From contig NC_084707.1 in NCBI RefSeq assembly GCF_033807575.1, positions 18,400,550-18,464,549 on the forward strand: 64,000 bases of DNA, written 5' to 3'. The stretch is from Cydia pomonella. Taxonomy: Eukaryota > Arthropoda > Insecta > Lepidoptera > Tortricidae. The notes beneath the pieces were generated by a model that saw nothing but the letters and a program-made list of their open reading frames with translations, made no database searches and was not told the DNA's origin. The translations under genes and the position numbers were made by a program. This document shows positions 11,706-22,200 of this stretch, piece by piece (the stretch's first letter is position 1; the number at the start of each line of letters is the position of its first letter).

Positions 11706-12315
11706 TCAGTCCCTGGTTTCAGTTATGTTAGCAGTTAGCTCATGCAAATTTTATGACATAAGGTAATTTTTCTAGTAATATGTTAATTAAAAAAAGAGAC
11801 TGGTGTTATAATTAATATTTGGCCACAAGCATATGTTCTTAAATGCAAAAAAAGGAATCATGTTAGGAAAATAAATGGTTCTTTGTTAAAACCTTATCTT
11901 CGGAGGACCTTGTTTTTTGACTTTCTTGAGGAATTTGATCACTCATCCCGTTGTATCAAGTAATATATTTTACTCCATGGTTTACAGAAACGATATTAAA
12001 ATGATTAGAATCGTCCCTGCTAACAGATCTATAGCGTAAAAAAAGTATAGTACTAACTTAACAAGCTATAATAATTAGGCAATCCTATACTTACGTACAA
12101 ATAAACAAGAAAAATAACTACATATTCGAAACAATCATTCTTACACTATACAAACCTGCAAAATAATATTGGAATTTGTTGGTGATGATTACACAAAAAA
12201 TGAAGTTTATGATATGAGTATTTACTTCTACAGCCTTAATTAGATATTAAACCAAATAAAACATACCTATGCCAACGAAATTGATGATAAAGGTAAAAGG
12301 TAATCCAATTATATT
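11706..12315. other. AT-rich spacer without recognisable genes
   Basis: About 600 bp between the satellite block and the LINE. No ORF of note, RNA gene or clear repeat seen. Confidence 0.5.
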
Positions 12316-12320
12316 GAATA

Positions 12321-12329
<9 letters not shown>
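12316..12329. repeat. LINE target-site duplication, 3' copy
   Basis: GAATATTACTTTTT, identical to 17890-17903. Its last five T bases run into the poly-T tract, so the true boundary is ambiguous by a few bases. Confidence 0.8.
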
Positions 12330-12367
<38 letters not shown>

Positions 12368-12491
12368 GCATCGCGCTCCTGGCGCATTCAGCCAAACGAG
12401 TAAAACGGGGAAACGGAATTAAAGGATTACATTATAACGGATATGTCGGAATTTGGACAAGGATCAGGGAATGGTAATATATTATAATAAA

Positions 12492-15400
12492 TTATAATTT
12501 TATATTATGACGTGAAAGGAATGAATACAATGATTTAAATATATATGGAGAAGAATTATTAATATACAGGAGTGTTCTAATAGATGTGGGAAACGGAACT
12601 TTTAAATCTGACAGCTGTCTTAATAATATAGAACGGTCATATAGGTTACAATTACCTGAAAAGAATATATGATTAAGATCAGCGGGATCAGCTCCACAAA
12701 TACATGCGGAACTGGCCACGCGATTTTGTAGTTTCAGGTGTTCCGGTGTACATACGTGACCCAATCTCATTCGAATTAACATACTGGTTGCAGGCTTTGG
12801 CAAAGAGATTTTAGCAAACCAAGGTTTGGCAGGAATTGATCTTTGTATGCTCCGATAATGTAACGCAGCGGCACCCGCACCAGATGCCCATAATTTTGTC
12901 CATTCCTTTCTTAGGTATATTTTAGGCAGTGCCAACAGGTCTTCCGCAACATTCTTAAATGGAAACATGTCTCCAGAACTAATGGCATCTCGAGCTAAGT
13001 CATCCACCCTTTCATTACCTTTAATCCCTCTGTGTCCAGGGATCCAGGCAATGGAAACCGAGTAACCTTTAAGATGACATTTTTGCAGTAGACTACGGAT
13101 TTGATAAATAATTGGGTTATTAGATTTAGATTTGAAAGGAAATTTAGATATTGATTGAAGAGAACTTAAAGAGTCTGAAAAAATGACTGTTTTTTTAAGA
13201 TGCATTATGATGATAAACTCTAATGCTTTAAGGATTCCAAAGCACTCACCACTATACACAGAGGATTCTGGAGGCAATTTTATCTTTTGGTAAATATTAG
13301 ATTGAATGTGAAGCACACCAATACCGACACAACCATTGGTGGACATCTTAGAAGCATCTGTATACATATGGTTAGCACCCTGACAATCAGTATCAATAAA
13401 ACTCAGAAATTGTTGATTTTGATCTATATCATTCTTTGATATACCTATATCCAGGAGAACTGGTGGAACTAGTATAAGAGACTCATATTCATGCTGAAAA
13501 ATGGGAAGTGATGAAGAGCTAACAGTGGGAGCTGAAATAGATTTAAGTTTTTGAAAACTTTTGATTAAGCAAGGAGGGCTCTTGTGTTTCCAATAGTTGG
13601 ATGTACTTATTTGAAGTAGAAGGTTAGACAAGATAATCCAGAGTTGGTGATTAGAGAATTGGGAGCAACGGAAAATAAATCTATCACAAAGATATTGGCG
13701 TCGTAAATGGAGCGGAGGCTCACAACACTCAACTTGCATAGCATTGATAGGGCTTGATTTCATGGCACCACAAATTATTCTCAAGGCTTTAGATTGAATA
13801 TGATCTAGTTTTTGGAAGCCAACGACATATCCAGGCTCTAACAAAAATGTCCCATAATCTAAAATGCTTCTTATTAAGGCATTGTACATTAGTTTCATAC
13901 AAAAAGGATGGGAACCCCACCAAACTCCAGAAACACACCTAAGGATATTAATATTTTTTTCACATTTAGAAACTATGTACTCACAATGTGGGAGACCTGT
14001 TAATTTACTATCTAAAATTACACCAAGGAATTTAGTTTTATCTTTTACTGAAATGGAGTAGTTATCAAATTGCACTTTGATTGGAGGAGGAAATAGTTTT
14101 CTAGTAAATAAAACTACAACACTTTTAGGAACAGAAAGTTCTAAACCATTAGAATCTAACCATGACCTCAAGAAACATAAGGAACAAGTGACTGATCTAC
14201 TAGCCTGTTCAGGAGAAAGATTTGATGAATAAAGTAATAAATCATCGGCATACTGTAAGACCCTAACAGTACCATTTAGAGATGACTCTAAATCAGATGT
14301 ATAGATATTGTATAATAATGGACTTAATACAGACCCTTGTGGTAGTCCTCTCCACACTAAACGAGAAATTCTATTGTTGTCATTTATAAGACTGATGGAC
14401 CGTTCAGATAAAAGGTTTATTACAAAATGACTTAACATTTGTGGAATGCCTAACTTGAAAAGCTTTTCCTGTAACACTGAAACTAATACATTATCATAAG
14501 CAGCACTTATATCCAGAAAAGCAGCTACTACTGACTCATTTTTAGAAAATGCCAGTCGTATATCTGCAATTAATATTGACAAACTATCATAAGTAGATCT
14601 ACCTTTTCGGAATCCAAACTGACTATGAGATAATAAATGGTTCTTTTCAACAAAAAATTCTAGCCTGTTTTTAATTAAGTGTTCAGCTACTTTTGCAAAT
14701 ACTGAGGAAAGGGCAATAGGGCGATAGGAAGAAACATCTGATGCTGGTTTATTGGGTTTTAAAATAGGAATAACTATCTGGGATCTCCATGAATCTGGGA
14801 CTATACCGGACTGGATAACCGAATTTATTATGCTCAGATAATAAGTAAGTATGCCATCACTGGCATTTACTAAAAATGAGTAAGGCACACCATCTTCACC
14901 AGGAGCACTATCTTTTAAATTGCTTAAAACACCTTTTAGTTCCTCCATTTTAAAAGGGCAATTAAAAGTGGAGTCTAAGGAAGGATCATATAAGAAGGTT
15001 GCAGGTTGGAACACAAACTCTTCAGGAACAGATGAAGGTGCTAGTCTGTCTATAAATTGTTGTGCAAGATTAGGAGGCAGTGTACGCCTTGAGGGTTCAT
15101 TGAATGCATGTCTGAACCTTTTGATGTTGTTCCAAACTATGGAAGGTTTTACATTAGGATTGAGAGACGCACAGAATCGTCTCCAACCTTCATATTTCTT
15201 CCTACGTAACAATTTTTTAGTATCACGTGCGACCTGCATGTAAGACTCAAAGTTTTCAGTAGTCATAAAATGACGATAAAGTTTTTCAGCCTCCTTTCGT
15301 TGTTTAATGGCTTGGGAACAATCCTGATCCCACCAAGGAGGAGAGGGGATTTTATTAATTACAGTATTTTTTACAGGAAATACATCATCAGCTGCTTCTG

Positions 15401-16235
15401 TGATCACCCGGGCCAAAGCAACCGAGCAACCAACTACGTCAGTATCATCTAAACTAGGCAAAAACAATAATTTCTTCTCTACACAGCATTTAAAGTTTTT
15501 CCAGTCAGCATTACATAGATTGTATTTAAGCCTAGGGCTAGGTTTCGGAGATGGTCGTGTAGATGAAGGAAATGAGACTATAATTGGAAAATGATCACTA
15601 CCAAATGTAGAATCTAGAGTTTGCCAGGTGAAAGAAGATGCCAGTTCAGCAGAGCAAATGGATAGATCAACAGCGCTGGGTGATTCTGTAGGCGCTGTAC
15701 GGCGAGTTGGAGAGCCAGTATTCAGGACACAAAGATTGTGATCATCTAAGATTTTTAAAACACGATGTCCATTATAGTTGGATACTGAACTGCCCCAAAA
15801 CTGATGGTGTGAATTGAAATCTCCTAGAATCAACAAGGGCCTAGGTAGAGAGGAAATTATTTGTTCTAATTCATTAAAAATAGAAGATGATTGATGAGGA
15901 ATATATACAGAGAGGATGCAGATGTTATTTACAATGGCAGCAATAATTGAAAAATCATCACTATGAGATGGGAGATGAAGAGATGAAAATGATTCAGAAT
16001 TCCTGACGAGTAAAGCTACTCCACCCCACCCGTCAGGACGGTCCTCTCTGAGGCATGAATAGCCAGTAGCTCTTAGAAGAGCTCCAGGCTTGAGCCATGT
16101 CTCAGATAGGGCAAAAACACAAGGTTTAAATTTATTTAGTAAATGAATGAAATCATGTTTTTTATTGATTATGCTTCTGCAATTCCATTGTATTATATTG
16201 TCCATTGTTTTTAATTGCAAATGTAAGAGAGTCAA
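12492..16235 (-). CDS. LINE ORF2: endonuclease, reverse transcriptase, RNase H
   Basis: A 1247-codon ORF. Residues about 10-230 are an apurinic-type endonuclease (IIQWNCRSI, ALSETWLKPG, LGDFNSHH, SDHFPI). The reverse transcriptase covers about 450-720 (AFLDISAAYD near 575, LPQGSVLSPLLYNIYTSDL, YADDLLLYS near 662). An RNase H domain follows (YTDASKMS near 960, SGECFGILKALE, IFSDSLSSL, WIPGHRGIKGNERVDDLA near 1066). The C-terminal CICG...H...C knot is usual for this class. ORF2 starts in a different frame from ORF1 and overlaps it by 74 bp. The first Met is at 16235 and a second at 16205, so the start is uncertain. No stop or frameshift seen, so it may encode active enzymes. Confidence 0.93.
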   Translation of the reverse strand: MTLLHLQLKTMDNIIQWNCRSIINKKHDFIHLLNKFKPCVFALSETWLKPGALLRATGYSCLREDRPDGWGGVALLVRNSESFSSLHLPSHSDDFSIIAAIVNNICILSVYIPHQSSSIFNELEQIISSLPRPLLILGDFNSHHQFWGSSVSNYNGHRVLKILDDHNLCVLNTGSPTRRTAPTESPSAVDLSICSAELASSFTWQTLDSTFGSDHFPIIVSFPSSTRPSPKPSPRLKYNLCNADWKNFKCCVEKKLLFLPSLDDTDVVGCSVALARVITEAADDVFPVKNTVINKIPSPPWWDQDCSQAIKQRKEAEKLYRHFMTTENFESYMQVARDTKKLLRRKKYEGWRRFCASLNPNVKPSIVWNNIKRFRHAFNEPSRRTLPPNLAQQFIDRLAPSSVPEEFVFQPATFLYDPSLDSTFNCPFKMEELKGVLSNLKDSAPGEDGVPYSFLVNASDGILTYYLSIINSVIQSGIVPDSWRSQIVIPILKPNKPASDVSSYRPIALSSVFAKVAEHLIKNRLEFFVEKNHLLSHSQFGFRKGRSTYDSLSILIADIRLAFSKNESVVAAFLDISAAYDNVLVSVLQEKLFKLGIPQMLSHFVINLLSERSISLINDNNRISRLVWRGLPQGSVLSPLLYNIYTSDLESSLNGTVRVLQYADDLLLYSSNLSPEQASRSVTCSLCFLRSWLDSNGLELSVPKSVVVLFTRKLFPPPIKVQFDNYSISVKDKTKFLGVILDSKLTGLPHCEYIVSKCEKNINILRCVSGVWWGSHPFCMKLMYNALIRSILDYGTFLLEPGYVVGFQKLDHIQSKALRIICGAMKSSPINAMQVECCEPPLHLRRQYLCDRFIFRCSQFSNHQLWIILSNLLLQISTSNYWKHKSPPCLIKSFQKLKSISAPTVSSSSLPIFQHEYESLILVPPVLLDIGISKNDIDQNQQFLSFIDTDCQGANHMYTDASKMSTNGCVGIGVLHIQSNIYQKIKLPPESSVYSGECFGILKALEFIIIMHLKKTVIFSDSLSSLQSISKFPFKSKSNNPIIYQIRSLLQKCHLKGYSVSIAWIPGHRGIKGNERVDDLARDAISSGDMFPFKNVAEDLLALPKIYLRKEWTKLWASGAGAAALHYRSIQRSIPAKPWFAKISLPKPATSMLIRMRLGHVCTPEHLKLQNRVASSACICGADPADLNHIFFSGNCNLYDRSILLRQLSDLKVPFPTSIRTLLYINNSSPYIFKSLYSFLSRHNIKL

Positions 16236-17688
16236 TCATAGGGGCAACGTGGGACGGTAAAGTAAGGTTTGGCTTGGACAAAAGAGTTCTTAAGGCCTCA
16301 ATAGACTCAGCGATTACTAGTCGTTCTTCCTTTTCTGTTTCCTGACGTAGAGCACAACCGTTTGCAGGAGAAGGGATGGAGTATTCACTTATTATGGCCC
16401 GATGTGCAGCCACATCATAGCCATGGGTAGTCTTTTTAACAGAAGGACGAGGTTTCAACAAAATAGTTTTTCTGCTGCTATGGCTAGGAGGGCGCATATT
16501 CGAACTAGGGTTTGTAACTGAATTTTGAGCACTATTATGTGGTAAATTTGATTGTATATGTGGTTGTGACTTAACCATATCAGCAAACGATTTCGATATA
16601 GCTGGGTGCAGTTTAACGGCTTCTCCATAGGAGATGCAGTTATTTGCCATACTGACTTTAATTTCTTTTTGCCTTACATGTTCTGGGCATGACCTGTTTG
16701 TGGCAAAGTGAAAGCCATTGCATAAACAGCAAATGGCATCCTCCTCCTCCACTGCACAGGTATTTCCAGGATGCATTTCCCCGCACTTGAAACATTTAGG
16801 CTTCGAACGACAGTTATTTTTGGTATGTCCAAATTTACAGCATAAAAAGCATTGAATGGTAGGAAAAATGTACAATTCAACGGCAAGAGAGTTGTAGCAT
16901 GAAAAGACTCGTTTCGGTAATACTTGACCGTCAAATGTCAATACAACTGTCTCTGAGGGTTGCCAGGTAACAGAACCGTTAACCACAACTCTGTGGTTCA
17001 AACGTCGTACTTTTAATACTTTTCCACACCCCATGGGCACGGAAATGTTGGAAACTATTTCCTCCTCCGACCACTGTGCTGGAATACCTCGAACCAAGCC
17101 CATACGGGTCACAGAAAACGACGGAATGTATGCGGTAAGATTTTCTGATTCAAGACACGTATCAGTAACAAATAAGTTTGCGTCAACGTAATTTGAAAAC
17201 GACATCGCTATACGTGTCCTACCAATGCGCTTAACACTTCCATTTATAATGTTTCTGAAGCCTTTTTTTAGTAAAAATTTCCCAAAGGACACCGGGTGCA
17301 GAGATGATTTTGCATCTGTTTGTTTCATTTGTACGTGCACCGTGAAGGGAGCAACATCGGAAGATGAAAATAAATTCCTGCCAACCTTGGTATTAGAAGA
17401 GTCATTTTTTGTATTTAAGTTATCCGAAGAGTTTTTGGTAACCTGAATGTTAGAGTTTGAAGGAGCTTGGGTTTCTTGTATGATGTTCTGACAATCGCAC
17501 GAATAGTCCCCGCCATTATTTTTCCTTCTTTTTTTATTACATGTTTTGCATCTTTTGTGACTCTTATTTCTTTTCAATTCACTTCTGCTCCCCACAGAAG
17601 AGTCCGTGTCCATTGCTGAATCGATAATAACATTACTTCCGACCTGGAGGTTATCACCTCCAGGGTCGGGAGGATCGTCATCCCCCAT
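16162..17688 (-). CDS. LINE ORF1: gag-like RNA-binding protein with CCHC knuckles
   Basis: A 508-codon ORF upstream of ORF2 in the element. Near residues 275-335 it has consecutive zinc knuckles: CFLCCKFGHTKNNC, CFKCGEMHPGNTC and CCLCNGFHFATNRSC. These are typical of the nucleic-acid-binding ORF1 protein that packages LINE RNA. The segment before them (GIPAQWSEEEI, VVLTFDGQVLPKRV) resembles the RRM-like fold of such proteins. The N-terminus is acidic and low in complexity, and an early KRCKTCNKKRRKN cluster is basic. The start at 17688 is the only Met with a plausible leader. Confidence 0.88.
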   Translation of the reverse strand: MGDDDPPDPGGDNLQVGSNVIIDSAMDTDSSVGSRSELKRNKSHKRCKTCNKKRRKNNGGDYSCDCQNIIQETQAPSNSNIQVTKNSSDNLNTKNDSSNTKVGRNLFSSSDVAPFTVHVQMKQTDAKSSLHPVSFGKFLLKKGFRNIINGSVKRIGRTRIAMSFSNYVDANLFVTDTCLESENLTAYIPSFSVTRMGLVRGIPAQWSEEEIVSNISVPMGCGKVLKVRRLNHRVVVNGSVTWQPSETVVLTFDGQVLPKRVFSCYNSLAVELYIFPTIQCFLCCKFGHTKNNCRSKPKCFKCGEMHPGNTCAVEEEDAICCLCNGFHFATNRSCPEHVRQKEIKVSMANNCISYGEAVKLHPAISKSFADMVKSQPHIQSNLPHNSAQNSVTNPSSNMRPPSHSSRKTILLKPRPSVKKTTHGYDVAAHRAIISEYSIPSPANGCALRQETEKEERLVIAESIEALRTLLSKPNLTLPSHVAPMIDSLTFAIKNNGQYNTMELQKHNQ

Positions 17689-17889
17689 TACATATATACG
17701 AAAAAACTTACCAACTACGACGAAATTACACTAATTATATATACAAATACAACAATATATACAAACTATGTGAAAAATTATATACAAATTACTGATTCCC
17801 TGATCTATAATATTAAAATGGAAATTAAATTTACAAGAAACCTAAAACTGGACCGCCGCGTTTCACGTTTCCCGCGCTTTTTTTTTTTC

Positions 17890-17903
17890 GAATATTACTT
17901 TTT
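17890..17903. repeat. LINE target-site duplication, 5' copy
   Basis: GAATATTACTTTTT, identical to 12316-12329, at the 5' end of the minus-strand LINE. Confidence 0.8.
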
Positions 17904-19124
17904 GCACATAGAATTAACAAATGTTAAAAGTGTGTGTTGATATGTTGTTGAAACCTTTTTTTTATAATGATATTAATGATAAATGAGCATTTTAGAGGGC
18001 TGTTAAAAACTCATGATAATACGGAATAATTTATTTCTCTTATTATTTTATTATAAAATTACCAATTTATATATACAAATCAAGCTATTTTTTTAATATC
18101 TAACATTTTCTTTTAGCTCCATGTAAGAAGTTACGGTTTAATGAATACAAAAGTTAATGAGAATAAGATAAAAGCTAACTTTGCAAATTCATAGCTTAAG
18201 TCACTTTGACATATGACACTGACACAGTTGTCAAAACAAAGGAATCATGGAAACATGTTGAAACGCTTTTTTGTGATCCGAGTCCGAGATTTACTTAGTG
18301 TTAACAATATTTTCGATGTATAATATTTTTGTTTTATAACACAAAAGGTAAAAATAAAAGAATTTATAATACATTTGACTGGTATAGCCAAAAGAGAAAT
18401 AAAAAGTAGGCATAAAACTAAAACATTCACCTAATTTGAACCTTAGTGAAGTTGAACATCGAAAAACGTTTTAGTAACGGCGTAAACTGTGTAGAGACAT
18501 TTTAATTTTTGGAAATAATTCTATTTTATTCGTAAGATATCACTTTCCTTTAAGTATTAGTACTAAAATTTAGCAACGAAAAGTTAGTTCACCAAGGTAC
18601 ACTTATGGATTCCTGATTTATATTTACCAAACAAATTTGACCTTTCAATGTCGTCACTTAAATTTAATTAAAAAAAGGTAAATAGACAAGATTATTCAAT
18701 TTTGCTTCTGTATTGTTCATGTATCGTCCGGCTTATGGTTTATTTGGTTTTGCTTGGATCAAATGAGCCAATATACTTACAAAACAAACTTATTGTGAAG
18801 TATGCTTTTTTTGTATATGTTGCTGAATAGTTATCTTCTATTATTTATCTATATTATTTAGAAACTTAATTTATAACTTTTAGCCCATGAACATGACTTT
18901 GTTTGCATAAAAGACCTCAGACTGTCCCCCAGCCCCTTCCTCTTAATACTCTAGTACTAAATTCTAGCATTTGTAACCACTATTGCACCCCTTTAAGGGT
19001 TTCATTCTAGGATTTAAAGAAGCCTATTTGGCTATTTCCTTTTCTAGGTTAAAAACAATCTGTATGCCATTGTTATTTCCTGACAAATGTAGGCCCTTAT
19101 ATTATATTATTTTTGTAATTTCAG
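17904..19124. other. Upstream region of PHKB, first exon not found
   Basis: AT-rich sequence with no ORF I can link to PHKB. A non-coding or short coding first exon could lie here: the 19125 exon starts after a clear acceptor (GTAATTTCAG). I could not choose a donor with confidence. Confidence 0.45.
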
Positions 19125-19248
19125 GCATTACCAGATAGAGATACAATGATTAGACAGGGGAGTATAGATGATATTAATGCTCAGCAATTTCTGAAGATAT
19201 CCAATTATGAAGATACTGTTAGGCAGCTAGATATATATTATGCAATTG
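19125..19248 (+). CDS. PHKB: PHKB first visible exon
   Basis: Acceptor TTTCAG/GCATTACC, donor ATTG/GTAAGT. Encodes ISNYEDTVRQLDIYYAI, the conserved start of the folded part. Met at 19146 (ACAATGATTAG) is in frame and could initiate translation. Confidence 0.85.
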
Positions 19249-22200
19249 GTAAGTAATTCTAGTTACCTTTTCATACATTTTGTAAATAAAATAAATTATG
19301 TCTTTTGGAAATGAGAGAAACGGTTTTACTGTATCTCAGTATTAATTATTATGAACTACTACTTTAGTTTAACCCTTGGAGTGATAGGTCGATGACTCCC
19401 GACCGATTATGTCATTTAAATTTCAAATTTGATTAAATGATATAAAATCAAAATTCCAATAACCCAAAAACGACATATGCCACTTGAAGAGTTAAGTAAG
19501 ATTACATAAAATAAATATTGAGTTTAAATCTTATACACACTACACTTAACCTTTCGAGACCCGTGGGCTCCCTGGGTAGCCAGCTTCGAAAACCAATGAC
19601 GGAATGTCACTATATTTCTCCGGGTCTCCAAAGGTTCAAATAGAATTGATTGTAATAGAGAGGTAAAGTCTAAGAAAAAAATGTGCCCCTTAGTTTGACA
19701 TCCAAACCAGATGGTGCTGTACTGCACCTTACATTTTGTGGTCACTGAATTGTCATATATCAACTTTTGTCAATCTAAGTTACCCCAAAATGTATGGAAC
19801 TCTACAGCGCCATCTCGCTTACCTGTCAAATTCGAAGCACAAAATTGTCGTAGATTTTACACATCTTACTTGATCAATGTATCTTTGCTTGAATTGACAA
19901 AATTTAATATGATAAGTGTTGCGAATGCAACTTATTATTATATAAAAATCGATGCAGTAGCTAAACGCAGCCGTCGGGCTCGGCTAGTATTCGGAGGCTT
20001 TTTAAAAGCACCAATAGGAGCGCTCCACATAATCTGTATCGCGGCCAATTAGAAGCATTTAAATTTAAACCTTTTGTACTGATCAAATATTGCAAATCAC
20101 TCTTTCATCATCCTCCATACTATCAACACCCACTTTTCTACATTGAACCGTTTTGACAAGAACCCTTGTAAACCAGTACCCTTTGGAAGATTATACTTCG
20201 CTTTATTATAAATCGAAGTTTTATTTAAGTCGTCGAGATCCTGACCTGACAATAAGGATTTTATATTAATGATTCTATAAATTATTTTAAATTTACAGTG
20301 AAAAGACAATTGCTCCGGTTTCAAAGTCCGATCACTGGACTATTTCCAGTGCTATCCTCTGACCTCCACATTGGTAGTGTGAGGGATAGTATCTACTGTG
20401 CAGCTGCAGTATGGGGCCTATACCAAGCATACAGGTTGGTTAGGAAAAAATCAATCCAGTTATCAAGAAGTACAGATAGGTTCTAGCAACACATTCTTAC
20501 TTTTGAAGAGATAATACTTGGCTTTCTTTGAATGTACAATAAGCTGCAGAGATAACTGACTCCTGTATAGAAGCTTGTTTGCAGAGGAGTCAGTTAGCTA
20601 TGCAGCTTACTCTACATATACAAACATATCACAGTCATGCTGATGATGAACTATCTTTGGCGCTCATTTGAGTTAGAAACATTTTTTTATGATATTTACA
20701 ATATCCTAGTTGTTTTTTTACCCTTTTAACTGCCATACCGGGTGCCATCATCGGAAATCACGCTAAATTAAACCCTATCACTTTGTAGTAAAGTTCAAAA
20801 TCTTTGCGGCATTCCTCTAAGGAGTCTAAGGCTTTTAAAATTGAAGTCATTGTAGTGCAACCTTCAACCAGTTTAATTTTTACCAATATGCTTATTTCTT
20901 TCTTTCATGTTCAATTGACAGACGCATCGACGACGATCGCGGCAAGTCGCACGAGCTCGGCCAGAGCACGGTCAAATGCATGCGTGGAATCCTCGAGTGC
21001 TGGGTGAAGCAGTCCGCTCGCGTCGAGGCGTTCAAGACGAGGCAGATGGCCGCGCACGCACTGCACGTCAAGTTCCACCTCACAACTGGGGAGCCAGTGC
21101 TGTCAGATAACCAGTACCATCACCTGCAGATAGATGTTGTTTCATTATATCTGCTGTTTCTTGTGCAGATGATTACGTCGGGCCTGCAAATTATATATAC
21201 GCAGGTTTGTGGAATATTACGTTTAACCAAGTCCTGAAGTCCAGTCCTACTTCGACTGTCTGACATCCAAAAAACCATTATCTTCAGATATAATATAAAT
21301 GTTGTATTTAGTTTTCTTCAAGCAGATATAGATATCTTGTCGTCTTCAAAACATACATACGGGTGTAGCCGTAGCTTGAATAATAATAATATAATAAAAT
21401 ATTGCATACGATAGATAGATAGATAAAGTGTTTATTTGATTGCTGCAAATACAGACAATATTAATGTGATAATCTGTGTATAAGTGAGCGCTATTTCCTA
21501 ATCCTAACAATTTCCTTTACAATCTATTATTATTATGTAGGTATATATTTGTCATTATGTTTGTCAACGTCATATCAATTTAAACTTAATCGCCTTATTT
21601 TAAAGTACATTATTCTATATTTCAGGATGAAGTAGCTTTTATACAAAACTTGGTGTATTATGTGGAGCGAGCATATAGGACGCCAGATTATGGAATGTGG
21701 GAGCGCGGCTCTAAATACAATGACGGCAAACCAGAAATCCATGCTTCATCCATAGGTAAACACTAATGTCGTACAACAAGAAATCTACGGCATTGACAAC
21801 AGCTAAAGAGCAATTAATTAGGAGACTAATTTACCACAGACACATTAATATTTGAACAAGTAATAATATGTACATTATTGGCATTTAAGCGCTGTTAGAC
21901 TTTTCTACTTTCTACATTACACAGTACCCGTACGATCTGGCAGCGAAATAAAGAATATGTACTTTGTCGGACCTACAATAAGATGGGATAGAGTTACACC
22001 AAGATAACTCTGCAGCGGTTTTGATAGCACAGACTGTGTAATTGTTATTTATACGTCATAATTTCGTAAAAGTTTGACGTTTAAAATAACACTTGCACAG
22101 TTGGTGCTATCAAAATAACTGCGGAGTAATCTTGGTCTAATTATACATATTCAATTTCTAAACTGACATTTAAACCTGACATTTTAATTTTATTTCATTT

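Larger units (their letters stand above)
12325..17889 (-). mobile_element. Complete-looking LINE (non-LTR retrotransposon) with ORF1 and ORF2
   Basis: The element lies on the minus strand. Its 3' end is a 40-base A tract, seen as T at 12325-12364. Its 5' end is near 17889, in a GC-rich leader after the ATG of ORF1. A 14-bp direct repeat, GAATATTACTTTTT, flanks it at 12316-12329 and 17890-17903, the product of target-primed insertion; its T-rich end merges with the tail. ORF1 and ORF2 are both open throughout. Endonuclease, reverse transcriptase and RNase H together fit the I/Jockey-like group. Long tail, intact ORFs and an exact target duplication point to a recent, full-length insertion. Confidence 0.9.

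Noticed and set aside
18241..18330. First coding exon of PHKB near ATGTTGAAACGC
   Set aside because: The frame stops soon and I found no donor that joins in phase to 19125.
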